Shown in pieces: positions 22,307-31,927 of a stretch of 64,000 nt of DNA (position 1 is its first letter; each line of letters opens with the position of its first letter). The DNA comes from Euphorbia lathyris (Eukaryota; Streptophyta; Magnoliopsida; Malpighiales; Euphorbiaceae), in NCBI RefSeq assembly GCF_963576675.1, contig NC_088918.1:64621001-64685000 (forward strand), read 5' to 3'. A program made the position numbers and the translations under genes. Below the pieces are notes generated by a model. That model saw only the letters and a list, made by a program, of their open reading frames with translations, made no database searches and had not been told where the DNA came from.

Positions 22307-23914
22307 ATGGCCTCTGTAAATTCTCTTCAATATCTCTTACTATTTCTCCTTTCTTTCTCCGCCTTGATTCGAGCTCAGCTTCCCGGCACGTGGGAACTTC
22401 TGGTCCCGGATGCCGGAATCGCCTCTATGCACACCGCCGTTACTCGATTCAACACCGTCGTCCTCCTCGACCGGACTAACATAGGTCCCTCCAAGAAAAT
22501 GTTGCCCAAAGGCCATTGCCGGAATAATCCAAAGGAAATTGCTCTCAAGCATGATTGTTATGCTCATTCCGTTGTATTCAATCCTCTAACTAACGATCTC
22601 CGACCTCTCATGATCCTCACCGACACTTGGTGTTCTTCCGGTCAGTTTCTCCCCGACGGCACTCTTTTACAGACCGGCGGTAACTTCGATGGCTTCACCA
22701 AGTTCCGAAAATTCAATCCCTGTGAATCCAACGCGTTTTGCGATTGGATGGAGCTTGATAATGTAGAATTGAGCGAAGGAAGATGGTACGCTACGAATCA
22801 GATATTACCGGACGGATCGGTGATAATCGTCGGTGGTAGAGGGGCAAATTCGGTAGAGTATTTTCCTCCGAGAAACGGCGCCGTGTCGTTCCCTTTTCTT
22901 GCTCAAATGGAGGATGATCAGAAGGACAATTTGTACCCATACGTTCATCTTCTCCCCAACGGTAATCTTTTCATCTTCGCTAACAATAAAGCTATTCTGT
23001 ACGATCATCAGACTAACGAAGTCATCAGAGATTATCCACCGTTGGATGGTGGGCCACGGAATTATCCATCGGCTGGATCATCTGTTATGTTAGCACTCGA
23101 AGGTGATTACTCAACGGCTGTGATTGTAGTTTGTGGTGGAGCCCAGTATGGAGCGTTTATAGAGAAGAATACGGACACACCGGCTCACGGTAGTTGTGGC
23201 CGTATTGTAGCAACTTCACCCGACCCGGTTTGGGAAATGGAGAATATGGCATTCGGGCGGATCATGGGTGACATGGTTATGCTACCCACGGGTGAAGTTC
23301 TGGTCATCAATGGAGCTCAAGCTGGAACCCAAGGGTTTGAAATGGCTTCAAATCCTTGCTTGTACCCGCTATTATACAGACCCGATCAACCCGTTGGGTT
23401 AAGGTTCATGACGTTGAACCCGGGAACCGTACCCAGATTGTACCATTCAACAGCTAATCTATTACCCGATGGGCGGGTTTTACTCGCCGGAAGTAATCCT
23501 CATGTCCACTATGAATTCAATGCTGAATTTCCTACAGAACTGCGAATTGAAGCGTTTTCGCCGGAATATTTATCGGCGGATCGGGCTAATCTCCGACCAA
23601 CGATTCAACAAATTCCGGATACGGTACGTTACGGGGAGGTATTTAATGTAGTAATATCGGTTTCGCTGCCTATTGTCGGTGTTGTACAAGTTAATTTTGC
23701 AAGTGCGCCATTTGCGACGCATTCCTTCTCACAGGGCCAAAGATTGGTGAAATTGACTGTTACACCGTCGGTGCCGGACGGTGACGGCGGCCAGTATAGA
23801 ATAGGATGCACAGCGCCGCCTAATGGGGCGGTTGCTCCGCCTGGTTATTACATGGTGTTTGCGGTGAATCAAGGAATCCCAAGCGTAGCTCGATGGGTGC
23901 ATTTGGTTTCATAG
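22307..23914 (+). CDS. GLOX: Glyoxal/aldehyde oxidase (GLOX), secreted copper-radical oxidase
   Basis: Single-exon gene for a 535-aa protein. The family oxidises aldehydes such as glyoxal or methylglyoxal to acids with O2, releasing H2O2 in the cell wall; plant members are linked to defence and pollen development. I chose the ATG at 22307 because it is followed by a clean signal peptide (about residues 1-23, ending LIRA-Q); the frame is open back to 22220 but only from a GTG. An N-terminal glyoxal-oxidase domain forms a kelch-like propeller, and a C-terminal DUF1929-type Ig-like domain follows. All copper and radical residues of the family can be placed: Cys109 (TDTWCSSG) and Tyr161 (GRWYATNQ) for the Cys-Tyr cofactor, Tyr379-His380 (RLYHSTANLLPDGRV), and His472 (FATHSFSQGQR). 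No damage is seen. The gene sits between dead LINE sequence on both sides but has its own normal composition (GC-richer than its flanks). Confidence 0.95.
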   Translation: MASVNSLQYLLLFLLSFSALIRAQLPGTWELLVPDAGIASMHTAVTRFNTVVLLDRTNIGPSKKMLPKGHCRNNPKEIALKHDCYAHSVVFNPLTNDLRPLMILTDTWCSSGQFLPDGTLLQTGGNFDGFTKFRKFNPCESNAFCDWMELDNVELSEGRWYATNQILPDGSVIIVGGRGANSVEYFPPRNGAVSFPFLAQMEDDQKDNLYPYVHLLPNGNLFIFANNKAILYDHQTNEVIRDYPPLDGGPRNYPSAGSSVMLALEGDYSTAVIVVCGGAQYGAFIEKNTDTPAHGSCGRIVATSPDPVWEMENMAFGRIMGDMVMLPTGEVLVINGAQAGTQGFEMASNPCLYPLLYRPDQPVGLRFMTLNPGTVPRLYHSTANLLPDGRVLLAGSNPHVHYEFNAEFPTELRIEAFSPEYLSADRANLRPTIQQIPDTVRYGEVFNVVISVSLPIVGVVQVNFASAPFATHSFSQGQRLVKLTVTPSVPDGDGGQYRIGCTAPPNGAVAPPGYYMVFAVNQGIPSVARWVHLVS

Positions 23915-24230
23915 TTGATTTTTTTTTTTTATTAAAGGTTAATTGAATTCAATTTGATGTTGATAATGATATGAAACAATTCAATTGTTTAAAATTGATT
24001 TTGATGAGTCATTCCCCGATTGAAAATGATATTCAACAGATCAGTTTGCGAAAAAGTGCTGTTGTTTCGGTTTTTATTTTATTTTTTTCATACCATGAAA
24101 TTGACTCAAAAAGTTGATGGACACTATGAACTTACAACATATATTATTAGCCTGCTTAAAATGATGTTAAAATCTCTCTAAGTCACTTGGGATTGATTTT
24201 GGATAATATCACTTTAATTAAGTTTAAGAG
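23915..24230. other. GLOX 3' flank
   Basis: AT-rich; presumably the 3' UTR and terminator region of GLOX. A T-run follows the stop codon at once. No canonical AATAAA could be singled out with confidence. Confidence 0.35.
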
Positions 24231-24550
24231 ATAAATAGATCCGAATCGATGGTTGCCAACCATCGGGGAGGAGTTAGTAGAACTGAGGTGATGGTTAGTT
24301 GGCAACCCGCGGGGAGAGGATGGATCAAGGTTAATAGTAATGGGACGAGCAAGGTCAATTCTGGCTTTGCAGCTGTTGGTGGTGTTTTTCGGAATGAAAT
24401 TGGCGGATGGGTTGGTGGTTATGCGGCTAATTTAGGCATATGCACACCATTCCTGACAGAATTATGGGGTGTGTATTTTGGATTAATGATTGTGTGGGGG
24501 AAGGGCTACCGAAGGGTTGTTTTTGAGTTGAATTCCCTAAGCATCATCCA

Positions 24551-25143
24551 TAGGGGTGAGCAAATTAACCGGTAACCGAAAACTGAACCGGAAATCGAAC
24601 CGAAATTTTAATTTGGTTCGGTTATTCGGTCTTTGGTAAACGGTTCGGTTTTCAACTATGGAAATTTCGGTTATCGGTCTTCGGTTCGGTTTCTGGGGAA
24701 AAAATTTCGGTGTAACCGAACCAAAGTTTTCATATATATAAAAAAAATCATTGTTTTTTATATTGGAAATGGAGGATACATACTTTTTGGGTTCTGATTT
24801 TTTGGATTGTAAATTTGTTAATATCATACTTTGAATATTAAGTTTTTTGGATTAAGTTTTGTTAATATCATACTTTGAATGTTAAGTTTTGTTATTTATG
24901 ATATATTTTATTTTTTTAATAGGATGCTTTAGACAATTGTATGCTTTATAAATTAGTCATTTAATTCACTCAATTATTTAAGCTCAATATTTTTTTATTT
25001 TAAAAATAATTTCGGTTATACGGTCGGTTAACCGAACCGAACCGAAAAATTTCGGTCTGGTAAAATTCGGTTTTATCCTTGTTCGGTTCGGTTAACCGAC
25101 AGTTCGGTTCGGTTAGTAACCGAACCGAACCGATGCTCACCCC
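24551..25143. mobile_element. hAT-type MITE rich in CCGAACCG
   Basis: 593 bp bounded by TAGGGGTGAGCA and GATGCTCACCCC, a clear terminal inverted repeat, with subterminal arrays of GGTTCGGTT and its complement. Flanks share ATCCA (24546-24550 and 25144-25148), a trimmed remnant of the expected 8-bp duplication. It has no ORF. It sits in the RNase H remnant. Confidence 0.8.
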
Positions 25144-25187
25144 ATCCAGTTGTTACAGAAAGAGGGTGTTAGTCGTCATAGATTTTA

Positions 25188-25684
25188 GGGTAAAGTTCAA
25201 ATAAAATCCCTGTGGTTTCACTAATTTTCAGATAAAGGATTGTGGTTTACTTTTTGTCAAAACGATGACTGAGGTTTTCAAATTTAGCAAAATAAGGACC
25301 TTTTCGATTGATACTATTAAAATCACCATTGACGACTTCAAAAATGACATATTTTAAAAACTACTAATATTCTAAGCAATTTTAATTCTTCAACTTTTTT
25401 ATTTCGAGATTATTTAGATGATATTTGGTAAAGAGAGAGAAAGTTAAAGTTTAGAGAGAGAGTTCCAAAAAGATGATTTTCTAAAATCGAAAATGTAGTT
25501 CCATAGAAAATATGGCATTGAACAACTTTAATTCTTGAAAATTTTCATTTTCAGGTCGTTAAAGATAGTTTTAATAGCATTATTAAAAGTGTGAAACCTC
25601 AATCCTCGTTTTGACAAAAAAGTAAACCATAGTCCTTTATCTGAAAATTAGTGAAACCACATGAATTTTATTTGAACTTTACCC
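25188..25684. mobile_element. Mutator-like MITE with perfect 9-bp target duplication
   Basis: 497 bp, starting GGGTAAAGTTCAAATAAA and ending TTTATTTGAACTTTACCC. The inverted terminal repeats are about 100 bp long with a few mismatches. The 9-bp duplication TAGATTTTA lies at 25179-25187 and 25685-25693. Long terminal repeats and a 9-bp duplication are diagnostic of Mutator-type transposition. No transposase is present, so movement required an element elsewhere. Confidence 0.92.
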
Positions 25685-25924
25685 TAGATTTTACTGGCTT
25701 ATTGAAAAGTGTCGTCCGCTATTTAAACGAGTTTGAGAGGTTAGGCTGGTCCACTTTTTCGTGAGGGAAACAAGAGAGTAGATTGGATGGAAAACTACGC
25801 ATGACGATTGTCCTTAGGTATTCATGAGTGTGATAAACCTTCTGCAGACATTCATGAGTGTCTTCCTATAATGACTCGAGTTCCGTTATAAAGTTTTTTG
25901 TCTCCTAATAAAAAAAACAAGTTT

Positions 25925-27437
25925 AGAAAGTTAATAAACTATTTAAAATAAATTAAAGTAACAAATAGATTATAATTATTTTAAATAAGTTTAAAGGATT
26001 AAGGGAATAATATGTAAGTTTAAAGGATAATCAACTTAAGCGATTGATGTATTGAGTTGAAGGATTATAGAAGTTTTTGTATTAAAATGTTATCTATGGT
26101 TTTCTTTTGTTTTTTTATGAAAATTATTTATGATTGAAACTTTGAAAGAGTTTTTGTAATTTTCAATGTTAGAAAAGAAAGAAAAGTAGTAATACTGTTA
26201 AATTGGGAAGAAACGCTTCAATCAATTTGATAACATAATAGAAAGAGGTTTTTATCAAATAATCTTCTCTAATCTAATTTATTTACAAAAGAAAGGGTAA
26301 TTTTCAAAATACTACTAACCAAGATGAAGCTAATTGTTTATTCTATTGGTAAAGTTTTTAGTGAAAATGATAATTTAAAGTAACATGAGCTATTTTTTTA
26401 TATATAATTTATTGGAATTTTCGGTTCGAGAATCGCTAAACATTTTTTAGATGAATTTTTTTTATTAAAGGCTGGTTAATGAGAAATCACTTTTTAGATG
26501 GATATATGTTTTTAATTAACGCTTTTGTATGTTATAATTTGAATTCGAAATCTAACTTACACGATTTGAAAACCCTAACCATTCAAGTCCATTTTAATTT
26601 GTGCTAACACACGCTATTTAAACAAATAATAAAATGAAATATATTGATAGAAAAAATTGATGACGTAACAATATGCTATAACTTGAATAATATATGGGAT
26701 AAGGTGGAAAAATATTTACAGCCTGCAGTAATTTTACTCCAAACGTTTGAAATTGTTCAATTTTACCTCTAACGTTGACAAGTTAAGTCAATTTTAGATA
26801 TTATTATAAAAATATATATTTTGTTCCTTATGCATCAATTGCATATTAGTTGGGTTTTTTTAAAAAACTATGTTTTCTATGATTTAATAATAAAAGTAGA
26901 GATTAATATTTAGAAATTTGGTGAAATATTTGAATTTTTTTTTTGTCCAACTCGTATAAAAGATAGTATAATTTTTAATTTGAAAAAAAAATCACAACTA
27001 ATAATATGTTGGTGATCTATTACTAATGAGTTATAAAATAACATACATATGAAAGGTAGATGATAAGATTCATGATCGAGAAAAAAGTTTGATGAATTAT
27101 TTCTCAAATTGACCAAATTTTTATAATAGTAAGTAACTAATTATAGAACTAGTAGAAATGATATTTTGAGAAAGTGATTGTTTAGAGTGGAAAATATACA
27201 GAAATTATGATTTGGAAATGAATTAACGGTGAAAATGATTTTTTAAATTTTCATCAATTTGTCAAAATTTGCTAACTTTATGGCTCACTTGGCTATTTTA
27301 CCTTTTAATCCATTGGAAAATAAAAAACAGCGTGATTTTATAGTAAATATGGTTTCTAAACAACTTTAACTATTATATATTATTTTTTTTTATTTTGAGA
27401 TCATTGTGAATTTGACGTGATCAATAGAGGCAATTGT
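25925..27437. other. AT-rich intergenic DNA with relic repeats
   Basis: No gene. The stretch 26740-27130 repeats phrases found at 15590-15760 and 27770-27900 (for example TGATGAATTATTTCTCAAATTG), and 27340-27420 repeats part of the Mutator-like MITE core, so most of it appears to be decayed non-autonomous elements. Confidence 0.45.
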
Positions 27438-27445
27438 GTTAGTAA

Positions 27446-28117
27446 CAGGGGCGGATCTAGGGGGGTAGGGGAACACCCTTGACGAATAGTGGTTCAGTCC
27501 CGAGAAGCCCCTCCAAAATAGTTAAAATTAGTACTTATAATATGGAATGTGCTTATATAACTTAAAACTAAGTTTGCATAGTTGGTTGTAGTGATAATTA
27601 ATGACATCTCTACATTCAAGTGATCCTATGTTCAAATCTCCCTCTCTTCACTATTTATCTCATTTTAATTCTATCCCTTAAGTATCATTTTTAATCATTA
27701 TTAACCTCATTCTCCTTTATTATTTTTAATTAAATTTTTTTAGTTACAAAAATCATGACCGAGAAGACAATTTGATGAATAATTTCTCCAATTGATCAAA
27801 CATATCAACGTTAGGGATAAAATTGCTCTTGACCGCCAACATTAAGGGTAAAATTGCACCATTTTATACGTTAGAGGTAAAATTATTCTTAGGTGTAAAT
27901 ATTAGAGTATTTTTGCATCTTATCCTTACTTTATATTGAATCTCAGTTGTTTTGTACCTTAATGTTTCCAATTATGATCAAATTTACCCTTATATTATCA
28001 AAAATTTGAAAATTTCAATTTGACTACTACGAATCAAAACCCTTAAGTCGTTATTAAGAAAAAAAAATCTTCATGCAATGGAGCCCCTCTGGACCTTGAC
28101 CTCTGGCTCCGCCACTG
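27446..28117. mobile_element. hAT-type non-autonomous element with perfect 8-bp TSD
   Basis: 672 bp beginning CAGGGGCGGATCTAG and ending CTCCGCCACTG, with GTTAGTAA duplicated exactly at 27438-27445 and 28118-28125. The CA...TG ends, 8-bp duplication and GGCGGA terminal repeat are typical of hAT elements. It has no transposase ORF. Internal phrases match the repeat family at 15590-15760 and 26940-27120. Confidence 0.9.
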
Positions 28118-28251
28118 GTTAGTAACGTGTGCAATGTTTATGAGTTATAATGAAAGTAAGGTCAAAATTCAAGGACCAAAGAATTAAAGTTCCTTAGAAT
28201 ATATTAACTTTTTGAATTTTTTATTTTGAGGTCGTTAACGGTTGTTTTGAG

Positions 28252-28851
28252 TAGAGTTGGCAAAATGACACATGACCCGATTACACGACACGAACACGAC
28301 ACGGATTTTTAGTCTTAGTGTTGAGCTCAATAGGTAATGGGTCATTTTTGGGTTGACACGAAACTGACACGCTAATTTTTGGGTTGGGTTAGTGTTGATA
28401 TGTGAACCCAAAAACGATACGAAATGACACGGATATTGAAAATATTGTTATATTCTCTCGTGTTTTTTATGTCACTTTATTAATAAAGATAATAAAATTA
28501 TAATTATTAATTGCAAATATTAATTTGAATTTTCTAAATTGTTATAACCACATTACATGACCCTTTAACATGATATTATCGAACTTTTTGATAATTATTG
28601 TTAACATACTAATCTAAAAATGATATAAAATGTTTAAAAACAGTACCATATCTTCTTATATTTTTAAGAGTTATTATTAATATATATGCATAACAAAATT
28701 ACATGTAACCCGAAAACACGACACGAAATCGACACTAACCCGAACAGATTAACACGACTTTGACACGAAAGTTTTTGGGTTGGGTTTGGGTTTACTCTTT
28801 TTGACACGAACCCGAAATGACACGACACGAACACGATAATTGTTAGGTCTA
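28252..28851. mobile_element. hAT-type non-autonomous element rich in ACACGACACG, perfect 8-bp TSD
   Basis: 600 bp beginning TAGAGTTGGCAAAATGACAC and ending ...CGATAATTGTTAGGTCTA, with the 8-bp duplication GTTTTGAG at 28244-28251 and 28852-28859. Terminal repeats are short and imperfect (TAGA...TCTA). Both ends are full of CGACACGAACACG motifs, the subterminal repeats that hAT transposases usually bind. It is inserted into an older Mutator-like MITE relic. Confidence 0.88.
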
Positions 28852-28859
28852 GTTTTGAG

Positions 28860-29446
28860 ACGTTGAGTGGCCACCGGTGTTAAAAAGTGTAAAGTTCAGT
28901 GGTCACAACGTTAAGAATTGAAGTTATGTGGCCATAATGTTAAAATGGGTAAAATTCAGTGATCATAGATGTAATTTATGCAAACTTTAACTTATTCCGC
29001 AAAATGGCCATTAACAACCTCAAAATGAAAATATTCAAAAATTAAAGTTGTTCGGAACATTTTCATGAAACCACATTTCTTATATTTTCAAAATCACAAA
29101 TTTTGGAGCTTTCTCTTTCTACAAATCAAATCTCTCTCTTCTCCAAACAACATTTAAATGAACTTAAAATGAAAATTTTAAAGAATTAAAGTTGTTTAAA
29201 ATATCATTAATTTTTAGAGTTTTTCATTTTGAGACCGTCAATTGTTATTTTAAAACATTGATTGAAATTTAGTAGCACAAATATAACAATTAGTGACTTT
29301 TATGTTATATGTTGAAGTTGAGTATCAATAATGTTAAATTGATAAAGTTCATGGTCATGGGTGTAATTTACTCCAACAAGAACAGAAACAGGACTTGCCG
29401 AGTGTTTATAAATAGAAGAGAAGAGTAGAGATTAGATTAACTTATA
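28860..29446. repeat. Relic related to the Mutator-like MITE family
   Basis: Phrases at 28985-29260 such as AACCTCAAAATGAAAATATT, AAATTAAAGTTGTT and CATGAAACCACATTTCTTAT occur in the interior of the intact MITE at 25188-25684 and at 15330-15450. Sequence on the left of the hAT insertion (28190-28243) belongs to the same relic. No coding sequence. Confidence 0.55.
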
Positions 29447-30302
29447 TATTGTGAGAGAGAAAGAAAGGGCGAAAGAGAGGAATAGGAAAGTGTTAAAACC
29501 TTGAAAGGCTGAGATCGGCGTAAGATTGGTCCTTGATCCATCGATCTTAATTATACTCCGATCCTTGCTTTTCAATGTATTACCATCTTTCCGAACGACC
29601 AAAATTTCTTTTGTAGCTGATCGGTTTAAGAAAGTTTCATTGTTTCTTTTCAAGGTGAAACTAAATGATCTTTCTTTGGTTAATTGATTTGTTTCCGATG
29701 GGTTTTGTATAAATGATCAAGAGACTGTTTTTGTTCATCTTCTTATCCACAATGGAATTGATTCTGGATTCTCGATTTCATCAATCATTTCAATGTAAGC
29801 GTCAATTCTTCATATCTATACCTCTGATTTTCTCCTAAGATTTTTTATGAAATAGTTTGGTCTTCTAGGGTTTTTCTTATGTTCTTCTTGCCGTTTCAAA
29901 ATGACAATCTACAGCCAAGTTTTCAAACCAGAACTCCAACGGACGAGGCTAAGAGCTTCATTTCTCGACCCAGATCGCCCAATTCCATAACTCAAATCTT
30001 TTTCCCCAAATATTCTTCAATTCATATCTTCTTCAATGTCTTCCGGGTTTTATTTCAGGAAAACTGGAGCGATGTTTACTTCCTAATTCCCGGCGACTTC
30101 GATTATCAACAGAATCCAAAAGGTTTCAACTTTCAATTCCGTAACTTTAAAGATTTCAAACTCGGATTGTTCTCTCAATCTCAAGGAAGATAAGGGCGAT
30201 TGTCGGTTGCTATTGTTCAGTTCTTTAAATTTTGTGAAGAACATGTTCGGCCGGCGTTCAAAGACATCGTTCGGACTTGGCAAGGCGACATCGTTTGGTA
30301 AT
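29447..30302 (+). pseudogene. Gene-like fragment of unknown function, copy 2 of an inverted pair
   Basis: Plus-strand counterpart of 8515-9398. It shares the leader (GGAATAGGAAAGTGTTAAAA, GATCTTAATTATACTCCGAT), the first block MFFLPFQNDNLQPSFQ, a TTTTATTTCAG acceptor (exon start 30059), and the block GDFDYQQNPKGFNFQF / RLSVAIVQFFKFCEEHVRP. Here a Lys codon has become TAA at 30191-30193, and a deletion shortens the region before the acceptor. It is therefore a pseudogene. The function of the ancestral protein is not recognised. Confidence 0.55.
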
Positions 30303-30986
30303 CCTAATTTGGACTAATATGGTTTTTATCTTTATTTTTATTTTTTCTTACTTTGGCTTGAATTTTTGTTTTTCACGTCGACATCGTTTCTTTTATTTTT
30401 TAATTATCCGATTATCCATATTATGCTGTAATTACCACATTTCCATATAACAAAGAGAGTTTTTCCTATTATCAGGATTTTTTAATGTTAGTTTTGTCAT
30501 TTTTAGACATTTAGACATTTTTACAATGGTTTTCTTTCTCAATTAAAATTTGTTACGTACGTAAATTCGAGATCTTTAATGTTTAAATGATTTTAACTAC
30601 TCAAACTAATTTTAATTTATTAAATGAAGATTAAATTAATTCAAATTAAACTTTTCAATTTATTTCAGTACTTAAACTTGTAATTCTTTGCCTATATAAT
30701 ATTATATAATGGTACAGTTCTTCTTACGACTAACCAATGTTGCAAATTATCAGTGTGATAATTGAAAAAGACAATTAATTTTCCACTATAGTGTCGTTTG
30801 TTTTTATGGGAATGACATCCATGCTAAACTTTCTTTCGTTTTCTTCATTTTGGGACCAAATACTAAATTAGACATTTAATTTCAAGTCCAAAAACCAAAA
30901 TAAAGTAATTTCAATACGCAACAACCAGAGGAGTAAATCTTAATACAAGTTTAAGCTAATATTAAAAAAAAATTATTTAAAAAGTC
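30303..30986. other. Intergenic, no gene seen
   Basis: AT-rich sequence with no family motif on either strand; it ends at a retroposon target duplication (30987-31001). Confidence 0.4.
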
Positions 30987-31001
30987 CTAATCTTTTAATA
31001 T

Positions 31002-31675
31002 ATATATATTTTTTTATAAAAGTGTCATATTTCATTTCATACAATCATAAAGTACAAATACAATACAATAAAACTTCCCACCCATACAGGTTATAGCCAG
31101 TATAAGATCCACAAAGGGAAGAAAATAGACTACAAAGAGCAAAATAAAGACTACAAAAAGCAATAAAAAACCACAAAGGGTACAAATACAACGAAATAGA
31201 AATCATATACTTCTCGGAAGTCGAATCCCATTGAAAAACAGTTGTAATCCATTCTTCATCATCTAGCCTCTTCCGGACATTCGGATCTGAGTCCTTTCTT
31301 TTTCTGCAACCACGCAGATCTATAGATCTGCGGACAAGATAAACCTTTTCTGTTCTTGCTAAAACCGAAAAAAGAATAAACGATAAAAGTATAGCTAACA
31401 GGTGTAGATCTGATGGAAAAGAGATTCGAGAAAGTATATAGACTTCAAACTAGAAAGAAAAGATAAAACTGAAGCTAAAAAAATAAAAACTAAAACATAA
31501 ATGGGAGGAGGAAGAAGGAAGACAAGCTTCCTCCTTCCTCCTCTAAGAGAACCTGAACAAAAAAGGAGGCGAGATGGTGACGGTGGCAGAGACAAGATGG
31601 TGACAGTGGTGGAAGCTTGAAAAGAAAAGGAGCAAAGGGAATAAAAAAGGTAGAGAGATGGAGGAGCCTCTCTCT
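31002..31675 (-). mobile_element. Retroposed insertion with a 15-bp target duplication
   Basis: A 674-bp insert flanked by exact CTAATCTTTTAATAT copies at 30987-31001 and 31676-31690. A duplication this long, with an A-rich tail on the minus strand (T/A run near 31002-31018), indicates target-primed retroposition. On the minus strand it starts AGAGAGAGGCTCCTCC, as many plant LINE 5' ends do, and contains no RT. It is probably a non-autonomous LINE derivative or a large SINE-like unit. The 118-aa open stretch on the minus strand (31395-31751) runs past the insert border and is not credible as a gene. Confidence 0.7.
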
Positions 31676-31927
31676 CTAATCTTTTAATATTTTTTGAAAG
31701 CAAAATCATTAACCAAATCTTCATATACTTTTTTTTATAAAAAAAAATCATTGATAATCGTTATTAGTGTCAATAAATCAAGTTTTTCTTGTAACATTGT
31801 AGATTTGCAATTAGGACTTCAATAACTTCTGTTTTGAAAAGCTCTTTCTGCGGATGCAATGATTATAGGGATAGACAACAAAATTCTATATGCAATAACT
31901 CTATTAAGTAAATAATCTAAACCTTAA

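Larger units (their letters stand above)
24231..25920 (+). pseudogene. LINE RNase H tail split by two MITEs
   Basis: Starts with VSWQPAGRGWIKVNSNGTSK and continues through FAAVGGVFRNEIGGW, FLTELWGVYFGL and VVFELNSLSIIH, where a hAT MITE interrupts it (24551-25143). The RNase H frame resumes with LLQKEGVSRHR, is interrupted again by a Mutator-like MITE (25188-25684), and resumes with FYWLIEKCRPLFKRV and HECLPIMTRVPL before the A-rich tail near 25910-25920. The first catalytic Asp is Ser. Both interruptions can be removed in frame, which shows the order of insertion: LINE first, then the MITEs. Confidence 0.8.

Noticed and set aside
31395..31751. 118-codon minus ORF in the retroposed unit
   Set aside because: It starts outside the insertion border (31675), is Ser/Leu/Phe-rich from CT-rich sequence, and shows no family motif.
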